Source: Acidiphilium iwatense
GTDB lineage: Bacteria > Pseudomonadota > Alphaproteobacteria > Acetobacterales > Acetobacteraceae
Length of the DNA: 49,119 nt
Assembly (NCBI RefSeq): GCF_021556475.1
Contig: NZ_JAKGBZ010000026.1
Coordinates: forward strand, 1 to 49,119
Direction of reading: 5' to 3'
The notes beneath the pieces are model-generated. The model did no database searches, was not told the DNA's origin, and saw only the letters and a program-made list of their open reading frames with translations. Both the position numbers and the translations under genes were made by a program. The stretch's first letter is position 1. Each line of letters starts with the position of its first letter. Of the stretch, positions 1 to 10,000 are shown piece after piece.

Positions 1-86
1 CCTCGCAACATCAATGACCACGCTCAGAACAACAATCGCCCGCACCCTCGCCAGAACCCTGCCTAGATGCCCGTGTTGCCAACGAC

Positions 87-106
87 AAATCGAGAATGCT
101 CGATTT
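87..106. repeat. 20-bp perfect inverted repeat upstream of the EamA permease
   Basis: The arms AAATCGAG (87-94) and CTCGATTT (99-106) are perfect complements around a 4-base centre. It lies about 130 bases before the permease start, in the 238-base leading stretch where I see no gene. The size and AT-flanked position suit a regulator operator, perhaps for a divergent gene to the left of the window, but there is no T-run to make it a terminator. The rest of 1-238 shows nothing else I can support. Confidence 0.35.
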
Positions 107-238
107 ATGACACAGTAAGATTAGAAGCAAGATAGGTTTTGAACCGATCCCCCTGGCGCCGGGCAGGCTTGCGCGCCGCGCACGCGACAAGCCGGCGTCC
201 CGTCTCCTACCCTGGAGCCGGAATCGGGCGGGTGGACG

Positions 239-1174
239 ATGACTGGCGAGCTTCGGATGGGACGATCGGAATGGCTGCTGCTGTTCGGCCTCGCCGCGAT
301 CTGGGGCTCCAGCTTCCCGTTCTACAAGATCATGGTTGCCCAGATACCGCCGATGACGATCGCGCTCGGCCGCACCGCGATCGCCGCCTTGGCACTCAAT
401 CTCGTGCTGCGCGCACGAGGCGAGCGGATTGCCGCGACCCGGTGGGACGCGTTCTGGTTTCTCATCTGCGGCATTCTCAACAACGCCCTGCCGTTCAGCC
501 TGATCGCGTTCGGCGAAATCCGGCTGAGCGCCGGGCTCGCCTCGATCCTGAACGCGACCACGCCGATTTTCGGCATCCTGGTCGCCCATATGCTGACCGA
601 CAACGAACGACTGACCGGCCCACGTCTCGCCGGGGTGCTGCTCGGCTTCGGCGGAGTCGCGGTATTGCTTGGCCCCGGATTGTTCGATTCCGGCGCCGCC
701 GGCTCGGGCGGGCGGCTGCTCGCCGAAGCCGCCTGTCTCAGCTCGGCGGTGGCTTACGCGTTCGGCGGCGTGTTCAGCCGCCGGCTGTCCGGGCATTCGG
801 CGTTGCGGATCGCGACCGGCCAGGCCACCGCCGCCGCGCTGGTGATGATCCCGCTTGTCGTCGTCTTCGACCGGCCCTGGACAATGCCGATGCCGGGGCC
901 GGCGGCGCTACTCTCGCTCGCCGCCATCGGCCTCGCCTGCACGGCTCTGACCTATGTCATGTATTTTCGGATCATGCGCGTCGCCGGCGCCACCAACATG
1001 CTGCTGGTGACGTTGCTGGTGCCGGTGAGCGCGCTGATCCTGGCAGCACTCCTGCTCGGCGAAACCCTCCGTCCCAACGCCTTCGCCGGTATGGCGCTGA
1101 TCGCTCTCGGCCTCGTCGCGATCGATGGGCGAGTGTTCCGCCGCGTACGTATGTTGAACACGACGAGGTCATAG
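239..1174 (+). CDS. EamA/DMT-family permease
   Basis: A 311-residue inner membrane protein of the drug/metabolite transporter superfamily, predicted to export a small metabolite; the substrate cannot be read from sequence. Hydrophobic segments run through almost the whole length, consistent with ten transmembrane helices in two EamA repeats. The first repeat begins with the typical AAIWGSSFPF segment near residue 20, and the second half carries the GETL motif of EamA repeats near residue 280. Length is usual for the family. The start at 239 places the RMGRSEW lead just before helix 1. It stands alone, with a palindrome upstream, so it may be controlled by a regulator off the left edge. Family call is firm; function is not. 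Confidence 0.85.
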   Translation: MTGELRMGRSEWLLLFGLAAIWGSSFPFYKIMVAQIPPMTIALGRTAIAALALNLVLRARGERIAATRWDAFWFLICGILNNALPFSLIAFGEIRLSAGLASILNATTPIFGILVAHMLTDNERLTGPRLAGVLLGFGGVAVLLGPGLFDSGAAGSGGRLLAEAACLSSAVAYAFGGVFSRRLSGHSALRIATGQATAAALVMIPLVVVFDRPWTMPMPGPAALLSLAAIGLACTALTYVMYFRIMRVAGATNMLLVTLLVPVSALILAALLLGETLRPNAFAGMALIALGLVAIDGRVFRRVRMLNTTRS

Positions 1175-1190
1175 CGATCCGGTGCCAGTG

Positions 1191-1403
1191 TCACGAAACT
1201 CCGACTGGCGGCTTGCCATGGCGTGTTTCCGAAGCGCGCCTGCTTTCATCCTCCCACGCGGAGAGGATCGATTGAAGCTCGCCATTCGCCGCGCTGAATC
1301 CCCCGACCCGAGCCCAGTACATCAGGCTGGAATGATTGGTCTCGCGAACGAAGTGCCCAGCGGCGCGCAGCAGGGACCGCAAAAAGACTGAAAGACGCGA
1401 CAT
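1191..1403 (-). CDS. Small hypothetical protein, 70 residues, divergent from LysR gene
   Basis: I do not recognise a family. The frame opens with an ATG at 1403, preceded on the minus strand by GGAG about eight bases upstream, a good ribosome binding site. The product is basic at the N-terminus (MSRLSVFLRSLLRAAG) with no clear membrane helix. It faces away from the LysR gene at 1556 across a 152-base gap that contains a T-N11-A dyad, the usual arrangement for a LysR regulator and its target. An overlapping plus-strand frame covers the same bases but lacks a comparable ribosome binding site. It could still be a chance frame; the ribosome binding site and the position are the only support. Confidence 0.4.
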   Translation of the reverse strand: MSRLSVFLRSLLRAAGHFVRETNHSSLMYWARVGGFSAANGELQSILSAWEDESRRASETRHGKPPVGVS

Positions 1404-1537
1404 GATTATTCTCCATTCCCGTTATCGCCGGAGGGCGAGACGCTTGTGTCGCCTGGGCGAAGACCCCCGCATCCGGGGTTGCGCTGAACTTGGGGCGATG
1501 GCAGGTATTAGTAAAACGAATTTTTATTATCTGAGAA

Positions 1538-1552
1538 ATCAGCTATTCTGAT
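1538..1552. promoter_or_regulatory. LysR-type operator (T-N11-A dyad) just upstream of LysR gene
   Basis: AATCAG (1537-1542) and CTGATT (1548-1553) are perfect complements separated by five bases, giving T at 1539 and A at 1551 eleven bases apart. This matches the LTTR box rule T-N11-A inside a dyad. It ends three bases before the ATG at 1556, in an AT-rich patch, so it would allow autorepression and control of the divergent small gene. Assignment to this regulator is inferred from position. Confidence 0.5.
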
Positions 1553-1555
1553 TCC

Positions 1556-2458
1556 ATGCAATTGACCCCTACCCTCGAATCCGACGTTCTGCGTGCCTTC
1601 GTCTGCGTCGCCGAGGAGCGGAGCTTCACCCGCGCCGCGTCCCGCATCGGGCGCACGCAATCCGCCGTATCCATGCAGATCCGCAAGCTCGAGGATGTGC
1701 TCGGCCACCGGCTGCTCCATCGCGGGCGCGGCGAGGGTGTGGAGCTGACCGCCCACGGCGTCTATCTTCTCGGACGCGCCAAGGAGATGCTCGCGATCAA
1801 CGATCAGGTCTGGACCACGTTCCGGGCGCCGGAGATCAGCGGCGAAGTCCGGCTCGGCACGCCGGACGATTATGCGCTGGAATTCCTTCCCGAGATTCTG
1901 CGGCGCTTCGCCGATGCGCATCCCGCGGTCCAGATTGCCGTCCATTGCGCGGAATCCGAGAAGCTGGCTCCAGCCGTGGCGGACGGCAAGCTCGATCTCG
2001 CCCTGCTTTCCGAAGGATTTGAGCCGGATCATGCGGCGATGACCCTGCTCTGGCGCGGCAAGCTCGCCTGGGCGACATCGGCCCTGCATGATCCGCACCT
2101 CTGCGATCCCTTGCCGGTTGCGCTCGCGCATGAGGGCTGCACGTGGCGCCGCGCCGCGACCCGCGCGCTCGAATCCGCCGGCCGCCGCTATCGCGTTGCA
2201 TATACGTCGGCAACCCATGTCGGCACACTCGTGCCGGTGATCGCCGGGCTGGCGGTCACCGTCGTCGTGCCGACCCTGATGCCGGCCGGCGTCCGGCTGC
2301 TGCGCCCCGGCGAATTCGGCCTGCCGCCGCTGCCGGAATACGGCATCCTGCTGATGAAGGGGGTTAGCGAGAATACCAAGACGGTGGATGCGCTCGCGGC
2401 CTTCATTGTCGATGGGTTCCGGGCCGAAGCCGCGCGCGTCGAGCAGAAGGCCGCCTGA
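1556..2458 (+). CDS. LysR-family transcriptional regulator
   Basis: A 300-residue regulator with an N-terminal winged helix-turn-helix (about residues 9-68: LRAFVCVAEERSFTRAA, then the recognition helix in RTQSAVSMQIRKLE) and a C-terminal substrate-binding domain from about residue 92. Full length for the family. The ATG at 1556 gives the standard N-terminus, nine residues before the first helix. An inverted repeat with T-N11-A spacing ends just before the start, so autoregulation is likely. Its targets are probably the divergent small gene or something outside the unit. It converges with the histidine kinase gene, only 15 bases separating the two stop codons. The effector is unknown. Confidence 0.9.
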   Translation: MQLTPTLESDVLRAFVCVAEERSFTRAASRIGRTQSAVSMQIRKLEDVLGHRLLHRGRGEGVELTAHGVYLLGRAKEMLAINDQVWTTFRAPEISGEVRLGTPDDYALEFLPEILRRFADAHPAVQIAVHCAESEKLAPAVADGKLDLALLSEGFEPDHAAMTLLWRGKLAWATSALHDPHLCDPLPVALAHEGCTWRRAATRALESAGRRYRVAYTSATHVGTLVPVIAGLAVTVVVPTLMPAGVRLLRPGEFGLPPLPEYGILLMKGVSENTKTVDALAAFIVDGFRAEAARVEQKAA

Positions 2459-2473
2459 TCCTTGCTTTCTGCC

Positions 2474-3850
2474 TCAGCGTGGCGAAGGGTTGGCAAATCG
2501 TAAAGCCACCCGCAATCCTGGCCGGACCGGATCGTCCCGCTCGGCGGACAGGGTGAGCGTCGCATCGTGCAGTGCCGCGATCGCGGCGGCGAGCGGCAGC
2601 CCGAGCCCGTGACCGTCGGTTGCCCGGCTCGCATCCAGCCGGCCGAACCGGCGCAGCGCCAAAGCGTGGCGCTCGGCCGAAATGCCGGGGCCGTCGTCAG
2701 TCACTGTCACTTCGATATCCCGCCCGACGCGAGCGGCAGCGAGCACAATCGCCGGACCCTCCCCGCCATGCCTGATCGCGTTCTCGATCAGGTTGGCGAC
2801 CATCTGGTTGAGCAATGCGGCATCGCCGGTCAGAATCAATCCCGGCTCGATCGTCGCGGTAAACCGCCCGCCGGCGTCCTCGGCAACCGTCTCGTAAGTC
2901 TCGGCGATCTCTTCGAGCAGGAGCGAAAAATCGATCCGGGTGAACGATGCCCGCCGCGCCCCGCTCTCGATCTGGGCGAGCCGCAATATCGCCGCCGACA
3001 GGCCGAGCGCCGCATCGACCTGACCGATCGCGTCCTCCATCGTCGCGCGCATGACCGCCGGATCGGCCGCGCGTAACGAGAGTTCCAGCGATTCGCGCAA
3101 GCGCGCCAGGGGCGAACGTAAATCATGCGCGATCTCGTCGCCGACCGCGCGAATGTTGGCCATCAATTGCTCGATGCGCGCGAGCATCGCGTTGATGCTG
3201 GCGGCGAGATGATCGAATTCGTCGCCCGAACCGGAGTGCGGAATCCGGCGGGTGAAATCGCCGGCCATGATCTCCCGGCTCGCGGCGCTCACCGCCTCGA
3301 CGCGGGCAAGCGCGCGCCGGCCGAAGCCGATGCCGGCGGCCAGCCCGATCGCGAGAGTGATGCCGAACCCGATCATGAAGCTGCGCCGGATCAGCTCGTT
3401 CAGCTCGTCGAGCATGGTCGCATCGGCGGCGACGAACAGACGATCGCCTCCGGCGACCGGCACGGCGCGACCGCGCAGCACATGGGTGTGCGGCGCGAAA
3501 ACCTGGCCCGGCGGCGCGGCGAGCGTGTGCCAGCCGGGGCGCGGCATGGCGAGACGAAGATTGCCGGCGATCTTCCGCCCACCCGCGTCGTCGAGCAGGA
3601 AAAATATATTGGCGGGATGCTGGGCCAGCGCCGCGCGCACGCCGGCGATCACGATGCTTCGCGGGGTCATCGGCCCGGCGATCAAAATCTCGGATATCTC
3701 GTTGGCGATGTCGGCATCCAGCGTCGCCCGCATCGTGCCCAGCGTGCCGTAATAAATCACCGCGAACACCACCGCCGCGCTGGCCGAGGCGAGGCCCAGG
3801 CCAAGGGCCGCGAGCCGAACGCTGGTGGTCTGGAACAGCTTAGGCAGCAT
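2474..3850 (-). CDS. Sensor histidine kinase of a two-component system
   Basis: A 458-residue membrane histidine kinase. One helix near residues 12-33 and a second near 157-177 bracket a periplasmic sensor of about 120 residues. A HAMP linker follows (about 178-230), then the dimerisation domain with the phosphorylated His242 in DEIAHDLRSPLAR, and the ATPase domain with the N box at 353-361, DDGPGIS at 385-391 and GHGLGL at 413-418. All catalytic boxes are intact. I chose the ATG at 3850 because it overlaps the end of the response regulator gene by 11 bases, which implies translational coupling; longer in-frame starts run back into that gene. With the regulator it probably senses an envelope or drug stress and controls the divergent efflux operon (inference from context). 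Confidence 0.9.
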   Translation of the reverse strand: MLPKLFQTTSVRLAALGLGLASASAAVVFAVIYYGTLGTMRATLDADIANEISEILIAGPMTPRSIVIAGVRAALAQHPANIFFLLDDAGGRKIAGNLRLAMPRPGWHTLAAPPGQVFAPHTHVLRGRAVPVAGGDRLFVAADATMLDELNELIRRSFMIGFGITLAIGLAAGIGFGRRALARVEAVSAASREIMAGDFTRRIPHSGSGDEFDHLAASINAMLARIEQLMANIRAVGDEIAHDLRSPLARLRESLELSLRAADPAVMRATMEDAIGQVDAALGLSAAILRLAQIESGARRASFTRIDFSLLLEEIAETYETVAEDAGGRFTATIEPGLILTGDAALLNQMVANLIENAIRHGGEGPAIVLAAARVGRDIEVTVTDDGPGISAERHALALRRFGRLDASRATDGHGLGLPLAAAIAALHDATLTLSAERDDPVRPGLRVALRFANPSPR

Positions 3851-4535
3851 CGCCCAGCCGATAGCCTGCGCCGCGGATCGTCTGCACGAGTTCGCGCCCG
3901 AACCCCCGATCGATCTTGGCGCGCAGCCGTGAAATGTGAGACTCGACCACGCTGGTCTGCGGGTCGAAATGAAAATCCCAGACATCTTCGAGCAGCATGG
4001 TGCGGGTCACCACCTGGCCGGCATGGCGCATCAGATATTCGAGCACCGCGTATTCGCGCGGCTTGAGGGGAATGGTCTGGCCGGCGCGGGTCACTTCGCG
4101 GCTCAGCCGGTCGAGTTCGAGATCGGCGACGCGCAGGACCGCATCCTCCGGCTTTAGTGCGCCGCGCCGGGCAAGTGCCGCGATCCGCGCGCTCAACTCC
4201 GCCACCGCGAAGGGCTTGACCAGATAGTCGTCTCCGCCGGCGCGCAAACCGTCCACCCGGTCATCCACACCGCCGAGCGCGGTCAGAAACAGCGCCGGCG
4301 TTGTCACGCCCGCGCTGCGCAGCGTCCTGACGAGCCCCAGCCCGTCAAGCCCCGGCAGCATCCGGTCCACGATCAGGATGTCCCAGGATTCTCCGGCGGC
4401 CCGTAGCAGGCCGGGCCGCCCGTCGGGCGCGACCGAGACCACATGGCCTTCGGGCTCCAGCCCGGCACGCACGAGTTCAGCGGTGCGGGGATCGTCCTCG
4501 ATCAACAGGATGCGCAGTTCTCGTTTCGGGTCCAT
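3840..4535 (-). CDS. OmpR-family response regulator
   Basis: A 231-residue response regulator. The receiver domain holds the acidic pair D14-D15, phosphoacceptor D57 in LIVDRMLPG, T85 and K107 in VKPF. The C-terminal winged helix (about 133-228) contains the PLKPREYAVLEYL segment and the DNA recognition region SVVESHISRLRAKI typical of the OmpR/PhoB class. The ATG at 4535 begins MDPKRELRILLIEDD; an upstream in-frame extension is out of register with the family. It is the first gene of a two-gene operon with the kinase. The 131 bases between it and the divergent outer membrane gene at 4667 would hold the shared control region; I see no convincing direct repeat there. Confidence 0.9.
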   Translation of the reverse strand: MDPKRELRILLIEDDPRTAELVRAGLEPEGHVVSVAPDGRPGLLRAAGESWDILIVDRMLPGLDGLGLVRTLRSAGVTTPALFLTALGGVDDRVDGLRAGGDDYLVKPFAVAELSARIAALARRGALKPEDAVLRVADLELDRLSREVTRAGQTIPLKPREYAVLEYLMRHAGQVVTRTMLLEDVWDFHFDPQTSVVESHISRLRAKIDRGFGRELVQTIRGAGYRLGDAA

Positions 4536-4666
4536 GACATCGCAGGATCGGCCGTTCGAGAGCTGGGTCAAGCCGATTTCGGCAAAATTACAAAACGACA
4601 AACGCCACGCAAACCGCAGGGCAAGCGGGCGCCGCCAAACCCTCCCGCTCAGCAACCGCACGCATC

Positions 4667-6028
4667 ATGATTTTCCGCAATCCGACCAATCCCTTCATCC
4701 CGAGCGCGATCCTGTTGGCTGCCGCCATGACTCTCGCCGGCTGCGCCAGTTATCGGGCGCGGCCGCTCTCGCTCGCGCCGCCGCTCAGGATCGATCTGGC
4801 ATCGCTCGACCGCACCCCGCAAGGTGGGCGGGTGATCGATGCGACGCGCCCGCTTTCGCCGCAGGCGCTCGCCGCCCTCGCCGTGCTGAACGACCCCGCG
4901 CTCGCCGCCGCACGGGCACAAATCGGCATCGGCCGTGCTCAGATCTTCGCCGCCGGCCTGTTGCCCGACCCCAATATCCAGGGCGGATTCGGCGCATTGC
5001 TCGGCGGTCCGGGAACGGCGCCTTCGATCAGCGGCGCGCTCGCGCAGGATCTCGCTTCTTTGATCACCCGCGGCGCGAGGCTGCACGCCGCACGAGCGCG
5101 CGCGGCGGAAACCGGCGCCAATGTGATGTGGCAAGAATGGCAGGTTGCCTCTCAGGCCGAAACCCTAGCGGTGTCGCTCTGGGCGGACCGGCGCAGCCTC
5201 GCCACGCTCGATGCCGCGCGTTCGACTTTGCGAGGGTTGGTCGCGACCTCCCGCCAGGCGGTCGCTTCCGGCAATCTCGCGATCGATCAGGCCTCGGCGG
5301 CGCAAGCCAGCCTCGCTAGCCTGGATACGGCGCACGACGCCGTTGCTCAGCAGGAACAGACCGACCACGCCGCCTTGGCCGCGTTGCTCGGCGTCACGCC
5401 GAACACCCCGATCCCGCTCGCCCGGCCGCGCATCCCGCGCCTGCCGCACGGTGTGACGCGAAACCTCGTCGTCACGCTCGCGCGGCGCCGGCCCGACCTG
5501 ATCGCGCTCCGCTATGGCTATCGCGCCGCCGACGCCGATCTGCGCGCGGCGATTCTCGCGCAATTCCCGCTGCTCTCGCTCTCGGTCAATGGCGGGTCGG
5601 ATACCAGCCGGGTCGCCAGCCTGGGGCCGACGATCTCGCTCAACCTGCCGATCTTCAACGGCAACCGGGGCAATATCGCGGTGGCGAAAGCGACGCGGCG
5701 GCAGCTCGACGCGGCCTTTACCGCCGCACTTGGCGTCGCCCAGGGCCAGACCGATTCCGCCGAACAGGCGCTGGCACTGCTCGGGGCGGAGCGGCGAGCC
5801 GCCAAAGCCCGTCTGGTTTCCGCCGCAACCGCCGCGCACGCCGCGCGCCGCGCCTATCGCGCAGGCCTGATCGATGCGCGGATCGAAACCGACCTGATCG
5901 ACCAGGCCGCGACCCGCCAGACCGAACTGATCGCGTTGGACCAGAAAAACGCGGCCGGGCGCATCGCGCTGGCGAGTTTGCTGGGTGCCGGCCTGCCCGT
6001 CGTTTCTCATACCGGAGGTGCGCCATGA
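4667..6028 (+). CDS. TolC/NodT-type outer membrane efflux lipoprotein
   Basis: A 453-residue outer membrane channel of an RND efflux pump. The N-terminus is a lipoprotein signal with the lipobox LAGC, so Cys26 would be lipidated after cleavage, as in the NodT/OprM class. Two outer membrane efflux repeats follow, rich in Ala, Arg and Gln helices (about 55-245 and 265-440), with the QFPLLSLSVNGG beta segment between them. Length is usual for the class. It is the first gene of a three-gene operon and overlaps the adaptor gene by ATGA. The two-component system on the opposite strand is the probable regulator. Confidence 0.88.
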   Translation: MIFRNPTNPFIPSAILLAAAMTLAGCASYRARPLSLAPPLRIDLASLDRTPQGGRVIDATRPLSPQALAALAVLNDPALAAARAQIGIGRAQIFAAGLLPDPNIQGGFGALLGGPGTAPSISGALAQDLASLITRGARLHAARARAAETGANVMWQEWQVASQAETLAVSLWADRRSLATLDAARSTLRGLVATSRQAVASGNLAIDQASAAQASLASLDTAHDAVAQQEQTDHAALAALLGVTPNTPIPLARPRIPRLPHGVTRNLVVTLARRRPDLIALRYGYRAADADLRAAILAQFPLLSLSVNGGSDTSRVASLGPTISLNLPIFNGNRGNIAVAKATRRQLDAAFTAALGVAQGQTDSAEQALALLGAERRAAKARLVSAATAAHAARRAYRAGLIDARIETDLIDQAATRQTELIALDQKNAAGRIALASLLGAGLPVVSHTGGAP

Positions 6029-7044
6029 CATGGATGATGCTCCCACTCGCGCTGATCCTGGCGATATCCTCGTCCGCGCTGGCCGAACCCGCGCCCAGCG
6101 TCCTGGTCACCACAGCACCGGTCAAATCCGGCAGCATCGAGCGGAGCATCACCGCCTACGGCACGGTCCAGGCCGGTCCCGGAGCGTCCGATACGCTTGC
6201 CGTCGCCTATGCGGGCATCGTCAAGCGGGTCGATGTGGTGCCGGGCGCCTCGGTGCATCGCGGCCAGGCCATCGCGCTGATCGGCACCGCGCCGAGCGCG
6301 CAATCCACCTATGTCCAGGCCGAAGCCGCGTTGCGCGCGGCGAAGCAGACGCTCGCGCACACCAGAGGCCTGGTCGCCTCCCACCTCGCGACCCGGATGC
6401 AGCTCGGCCAGGCGGAACAGGCGGCAACCTCAGCGCTTTCGGCGCGGAACGCACTGCGCCGCGAGGGCGCCGATCGCGCCACAGCACCGATCGTAGCACC
6501 CTATGACGGGATCGTCGCCGCCATCGCAGTGGCGCCGGGCGCGCAGTTGCTGCCGGGCGCGGCGATCGCCACCGTTCTGCGCGGCGATGCCCTCGTCGCC
6601 ACCGTCGGACTCGATCCGTTTCAGGCCGGACAGGTGCGCGCGAGCGACAAGGTCGCGGTCATCCCGGTCGCCGGCAACGGGCGCGGCACGCTGCGCGGCG
6701 TGGTGCTCGCGGTATCCACCATGGTCAATCCGCAAAGCGGCCTCGTCGATGCCACGATCAAGCTGCCTCCGGCGCACGTCCTGGTAGGCGAGCAGGTCAC
6801 CGCCCGGATCGATATCGGCTCGGCGCGCGGCATCATCGTGCCGCGCGACGCGGCCTTGCCGGACGGGCACGGCTATACGCTCTGGCAGGTGAAAAGCGGC
6901 CATGCGACGCCGGTTCCGGTGGACGTTCGCGCCAGCGCCGGAAATTCGTCGGTGGTCAGCGGCAGGATCGACCCCGCTTTGCCCATCGTGACGACCGGCA
7001 ACTATCAGCTCACGCCGGGAATCGCGGTCCGGGTACAGCGGTAA
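6025..7044 (+). CDS. RND efflux periplasmic adaptor (HlyD/AcrA-like)
   Basis: A 339-residue membrane fusion protein linking the RND pump to the outer membrane channel. A Sec signal peptide ends near residue 21 (ALA-EPAPS), with no lipobox. The first biotinyl-lipoyl half includes VVPGASVHRGQ (near 72-82), followed by a short alpha-hairpin (about 92-145) and the second lipoyl half with APYDGIVAAIAVAPGAQL. A beta barrel and membrane-proximal domain follow, with the proline-rich VPRDAALPDG near residue 272. Slightly short, mainly because the hairpin is short. It begins inside the channel gene (ATGA) and its stop overlaps the permease start by one base, so the three subunits are coupled. Confidence 0.88.
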   Translation: MTWMMLPLALILAISSSALAEPAPSVLVTTAPVKSGSIERSITAYGTVQAGPGASDTLAVAYAGIVKRVDVVPGASVHRGQAIALIGTAPSAQSTYVQAEAALRAAKQTLAHTRGLVASHLATRMQLGQAEQAATSALSARNALRREGADRATAPIVAPYDGIVAAIAVAPGAQLLPGAAIATVLRGDALVATVGLDPFQAGQVRASDKVAVIPVAGNGRGTLRGVVLAVSTMVNPQSGLVDATIKLPPAHVLVGEQVTARIDIGSARGIIVPRDAALPDGHGYTLWQVKSGHATPVPVDVRASAGNSSVVSGRIDPALPIVTTGNYQLTPGIAVRVQR

Positions 7045-10000
7045 TGGGTTTCGCCCGGTTCCTCGCGCGCCACCAGCGGGCGATCCTGTTCCTGATGGCG
7101 AGCCTCGCCCTCGCTGGCGCGGTCGCGGCGATGTCCCTGCCCGTCGGCCTGTTCCCACGCACCTCGTTTCCCCGCGTGCGCGTCAATATCGATGCCGGCG
7201 CACGTCCTGCCCAGCAGATGGTGTTGCAAGTGACCAAGCCGGCGGAACAGGCGCTGCGCGCCATCCCAGATGTGGTTTCGGTGCGGTCGTCGACCTCGCG
7301 CGGCTCGGCGCAGATCTATGTCGACTTCAACTGGGGCCAGAACATGGGCCACGCGACGACCGAGGTCGACGCCGCGATCGCCCGGAAGCTGCCCGACTTC
7401 CCGCCGGGCACCACCTATGTCGTGCGCCGGATGGACCCGACCGTGTTCCCGATCATCGCCTATGCGATGACCTCGCACAGTATTTCGGAAACCAGGCTGC
7501 GCACCATCGCGCAATACCACATCGTTCCCGTGCTGACGCGGATTCCGGGCGTCGCCAAGGTCAGCGTGCAGGGCGGTACGACGCCCGAGGTGCATGTCCT
7601 GGTCGCGCCGCAGCGCCTCGCCGCGATGCATGTCACGCTGGCGCAGGTCGAGCAGGCGGTCAGCAAATCGAACGTCCTCGCCGCCGTCGGCCGCATGGCG
7701 GATCGCGACCGGCTCTATCTGCTGGTCCAGAACAACACGCTGAACTCGGTGCGCGCGGTGAAACGCATCGTGGTGCGCGCCGGGCCAGACGGCGTGGTGC
7801 GGCTCGATCAGGTCGCCACGGTGCGCATGGGCACCGTGCCGGTCTATTACCGGGTCGCCCAGAATGGCGTTCCGGCAGTCACGCTCCAGGTGTTCCAGCA
7901 GCCGAACGGCAATGCGGTCGCGGTCGACGCGGCGGTGCGCAAGGCACTCACCGCCTATAAAGCCAATCTGCCGCACGGCGTGACATTGGTAAAATGGTAT
8001 GACCAGAGCCGGTTGGTCAGCGCCGCCGCCGGTTCGGTGCGCGATGCCATCCTGATCGGCGTGATGCTCGCCGGCCTGGTGCTGATCGGCTTTCTGCGCA
8101 GTTGGCGCGTCACGCTGATCGCGCTCCTCGTCGTCCCCGCCTCGATGGCATCAGCGGTTCTGCTGCTGTCGCTTGCGGGGATGAGCTTCAACATCATGAC
8201 GCTCGGCGGATTGGCCGCCTCGGTCGGTCTGGTGATCGACGATGCGATCGTCATGATCGAGCATGTCGCGCGCCGCGCTGGCCATGCCGCCGGCAATGCC
8301 GCGAAGGGGGCGGTTCTCGCCGCCGCCGCCGAGTTCCTGCCGCCGCTGTCCGGCTCCTCGATGGCCACGCTCATCGTGTTCGCCCCGCTCGCCCTTCTGT
8401 CCGGGGTGACCGGCGCATTCTTCAAGGCGCTGTCGATCACCATGGCGGCCACCCTCGCCGCCTCGTGGCTGCTGTCGGCCTTCGCTGTACCGGTGCTCGC
8501 CCGCGCCCTGATCGATTTCGACAAATGGCACGACCCGTTGGAAGCGCACGATGCCGCCGACCACGCGGGCTGGCTCACCCGCACGCACGCGGCACTGCTG
8601 CCCAGGCTGATCGCCCGGCCCGGACTGCTCGCTCTGGGCATCGCCCCACTTATCGTCGCCGGTTTCCTTACCTATCGCGCGGTGCCCACCGGATTCATGC
8701 CGCATCTCGACGAAGGCGGTTTTGTGCTGAACTATCAGACCCGGCCGGGAACTTCGCTCGCCGAAAGCGTGCGCGAGGTGAACCAGGTGGAGGCAATCCT
8801 GCGTGCCGATCCGGCGGTGAAAACCTTCTCGCGGCGCACCGGCGCGGGGCTCGGCGGCGATCTGAACGAGCCCTACCAGGGCGATATTTTCGTCCAGCTC
8901 AAGCCGCATGGCGACCGGCCGTTGATCTGGCCGGTGATGGACCGGGTCCGGCGAAACATCGAAGCGAAGGTGCCGGGAATCGATTTCGACGAATCGCAAA
9001 TGCTGAGCGATCTGCTCGGCGATCTCACCGGCGTGCCCGAACCGATCGAGATCAAGCTGAGCGGCGCGCCCGCCCAACTGCTCTCGACCGCGCGACGCGT
9101 CGCGACAGCGATCGGCGGCATCCGGGGCGTGGTTTCGGTAAACAACGGCGTCGTCCTCGCCGGCGATGCGATCGACATCCATGTCGATACCGCGCGGGCC
9201 GCGATGCTCGGTCTCGACCCCGCCTCGGTGCGCCAGACCCTGCGCACCGCGCTTCAGGGCAGCGTTGTGTCGGCGTTACCCGGCCAGTATCGCTTCACCG
9301 GCATCCGCGTCACCCTGCCGCAGGATGCCAAGCGGCATATCGGCGATCTCGCGCGCATCCCGGTGGCGACACCATCCGGCGCGCTGATCCCGATGGGCGA
9401 TTTCGCAACGTTCAACGTGGTGTCCGGCCAGCCGGAGATCGACCGCGACAATCTCCAGCGCATCGTCGCGGTCACCGGGCGGATCAGCGGACGAGGCATC
9501 GGCGGGGTGATCGCCGATGTGCGGCACACCCTCGCCAGGCCGGGCATGCTGCCGCCCGGAATGCACTACACGCTCGGCGGACTCTACAAGCAGCAGCAGA
9601 TCGCCTTTCTCGGCCTCGCCAAGGTCTTCGTCGCGGCGATCGCCGCCGAATTCATTCTCCTCTTGTTCCTGTACCGCAGCTTCATCATTGCCGGGACAAT
9701 CCTCTCGACCGCCCTGCTCGCCAGCCTCGCGGTATTTATCGGGTTGTTCGTCTCCGGCGTGCAGCTCAACATCACCGCCCTGATGGGCATGACGATGATC
9801 GTCGGGCTCGCCACCGAAATGGCGATTTTCTACGTCTCGGAATATCAGTCTCTCGCGGAACACAACGACCCGCTCGAATCGCTCGTCACCGCCAGCCGCA
9901 ACCGGCTGCGCCCGATCGCGATGACCACGCTCGCCGCTATCCTAACGCTGTTGCCGCTCGCTCTCGATATCGGCGAAGGCTCGGGGATGCAGCAACCGCT

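Noticed and set aside
1336-1551. 71-codon plus-strand frame just before the LysR gene
   Set aside because: It overlaps the T-N11-A operator and the better-supported minus-strand small gene and lacks a ribosome binding site.
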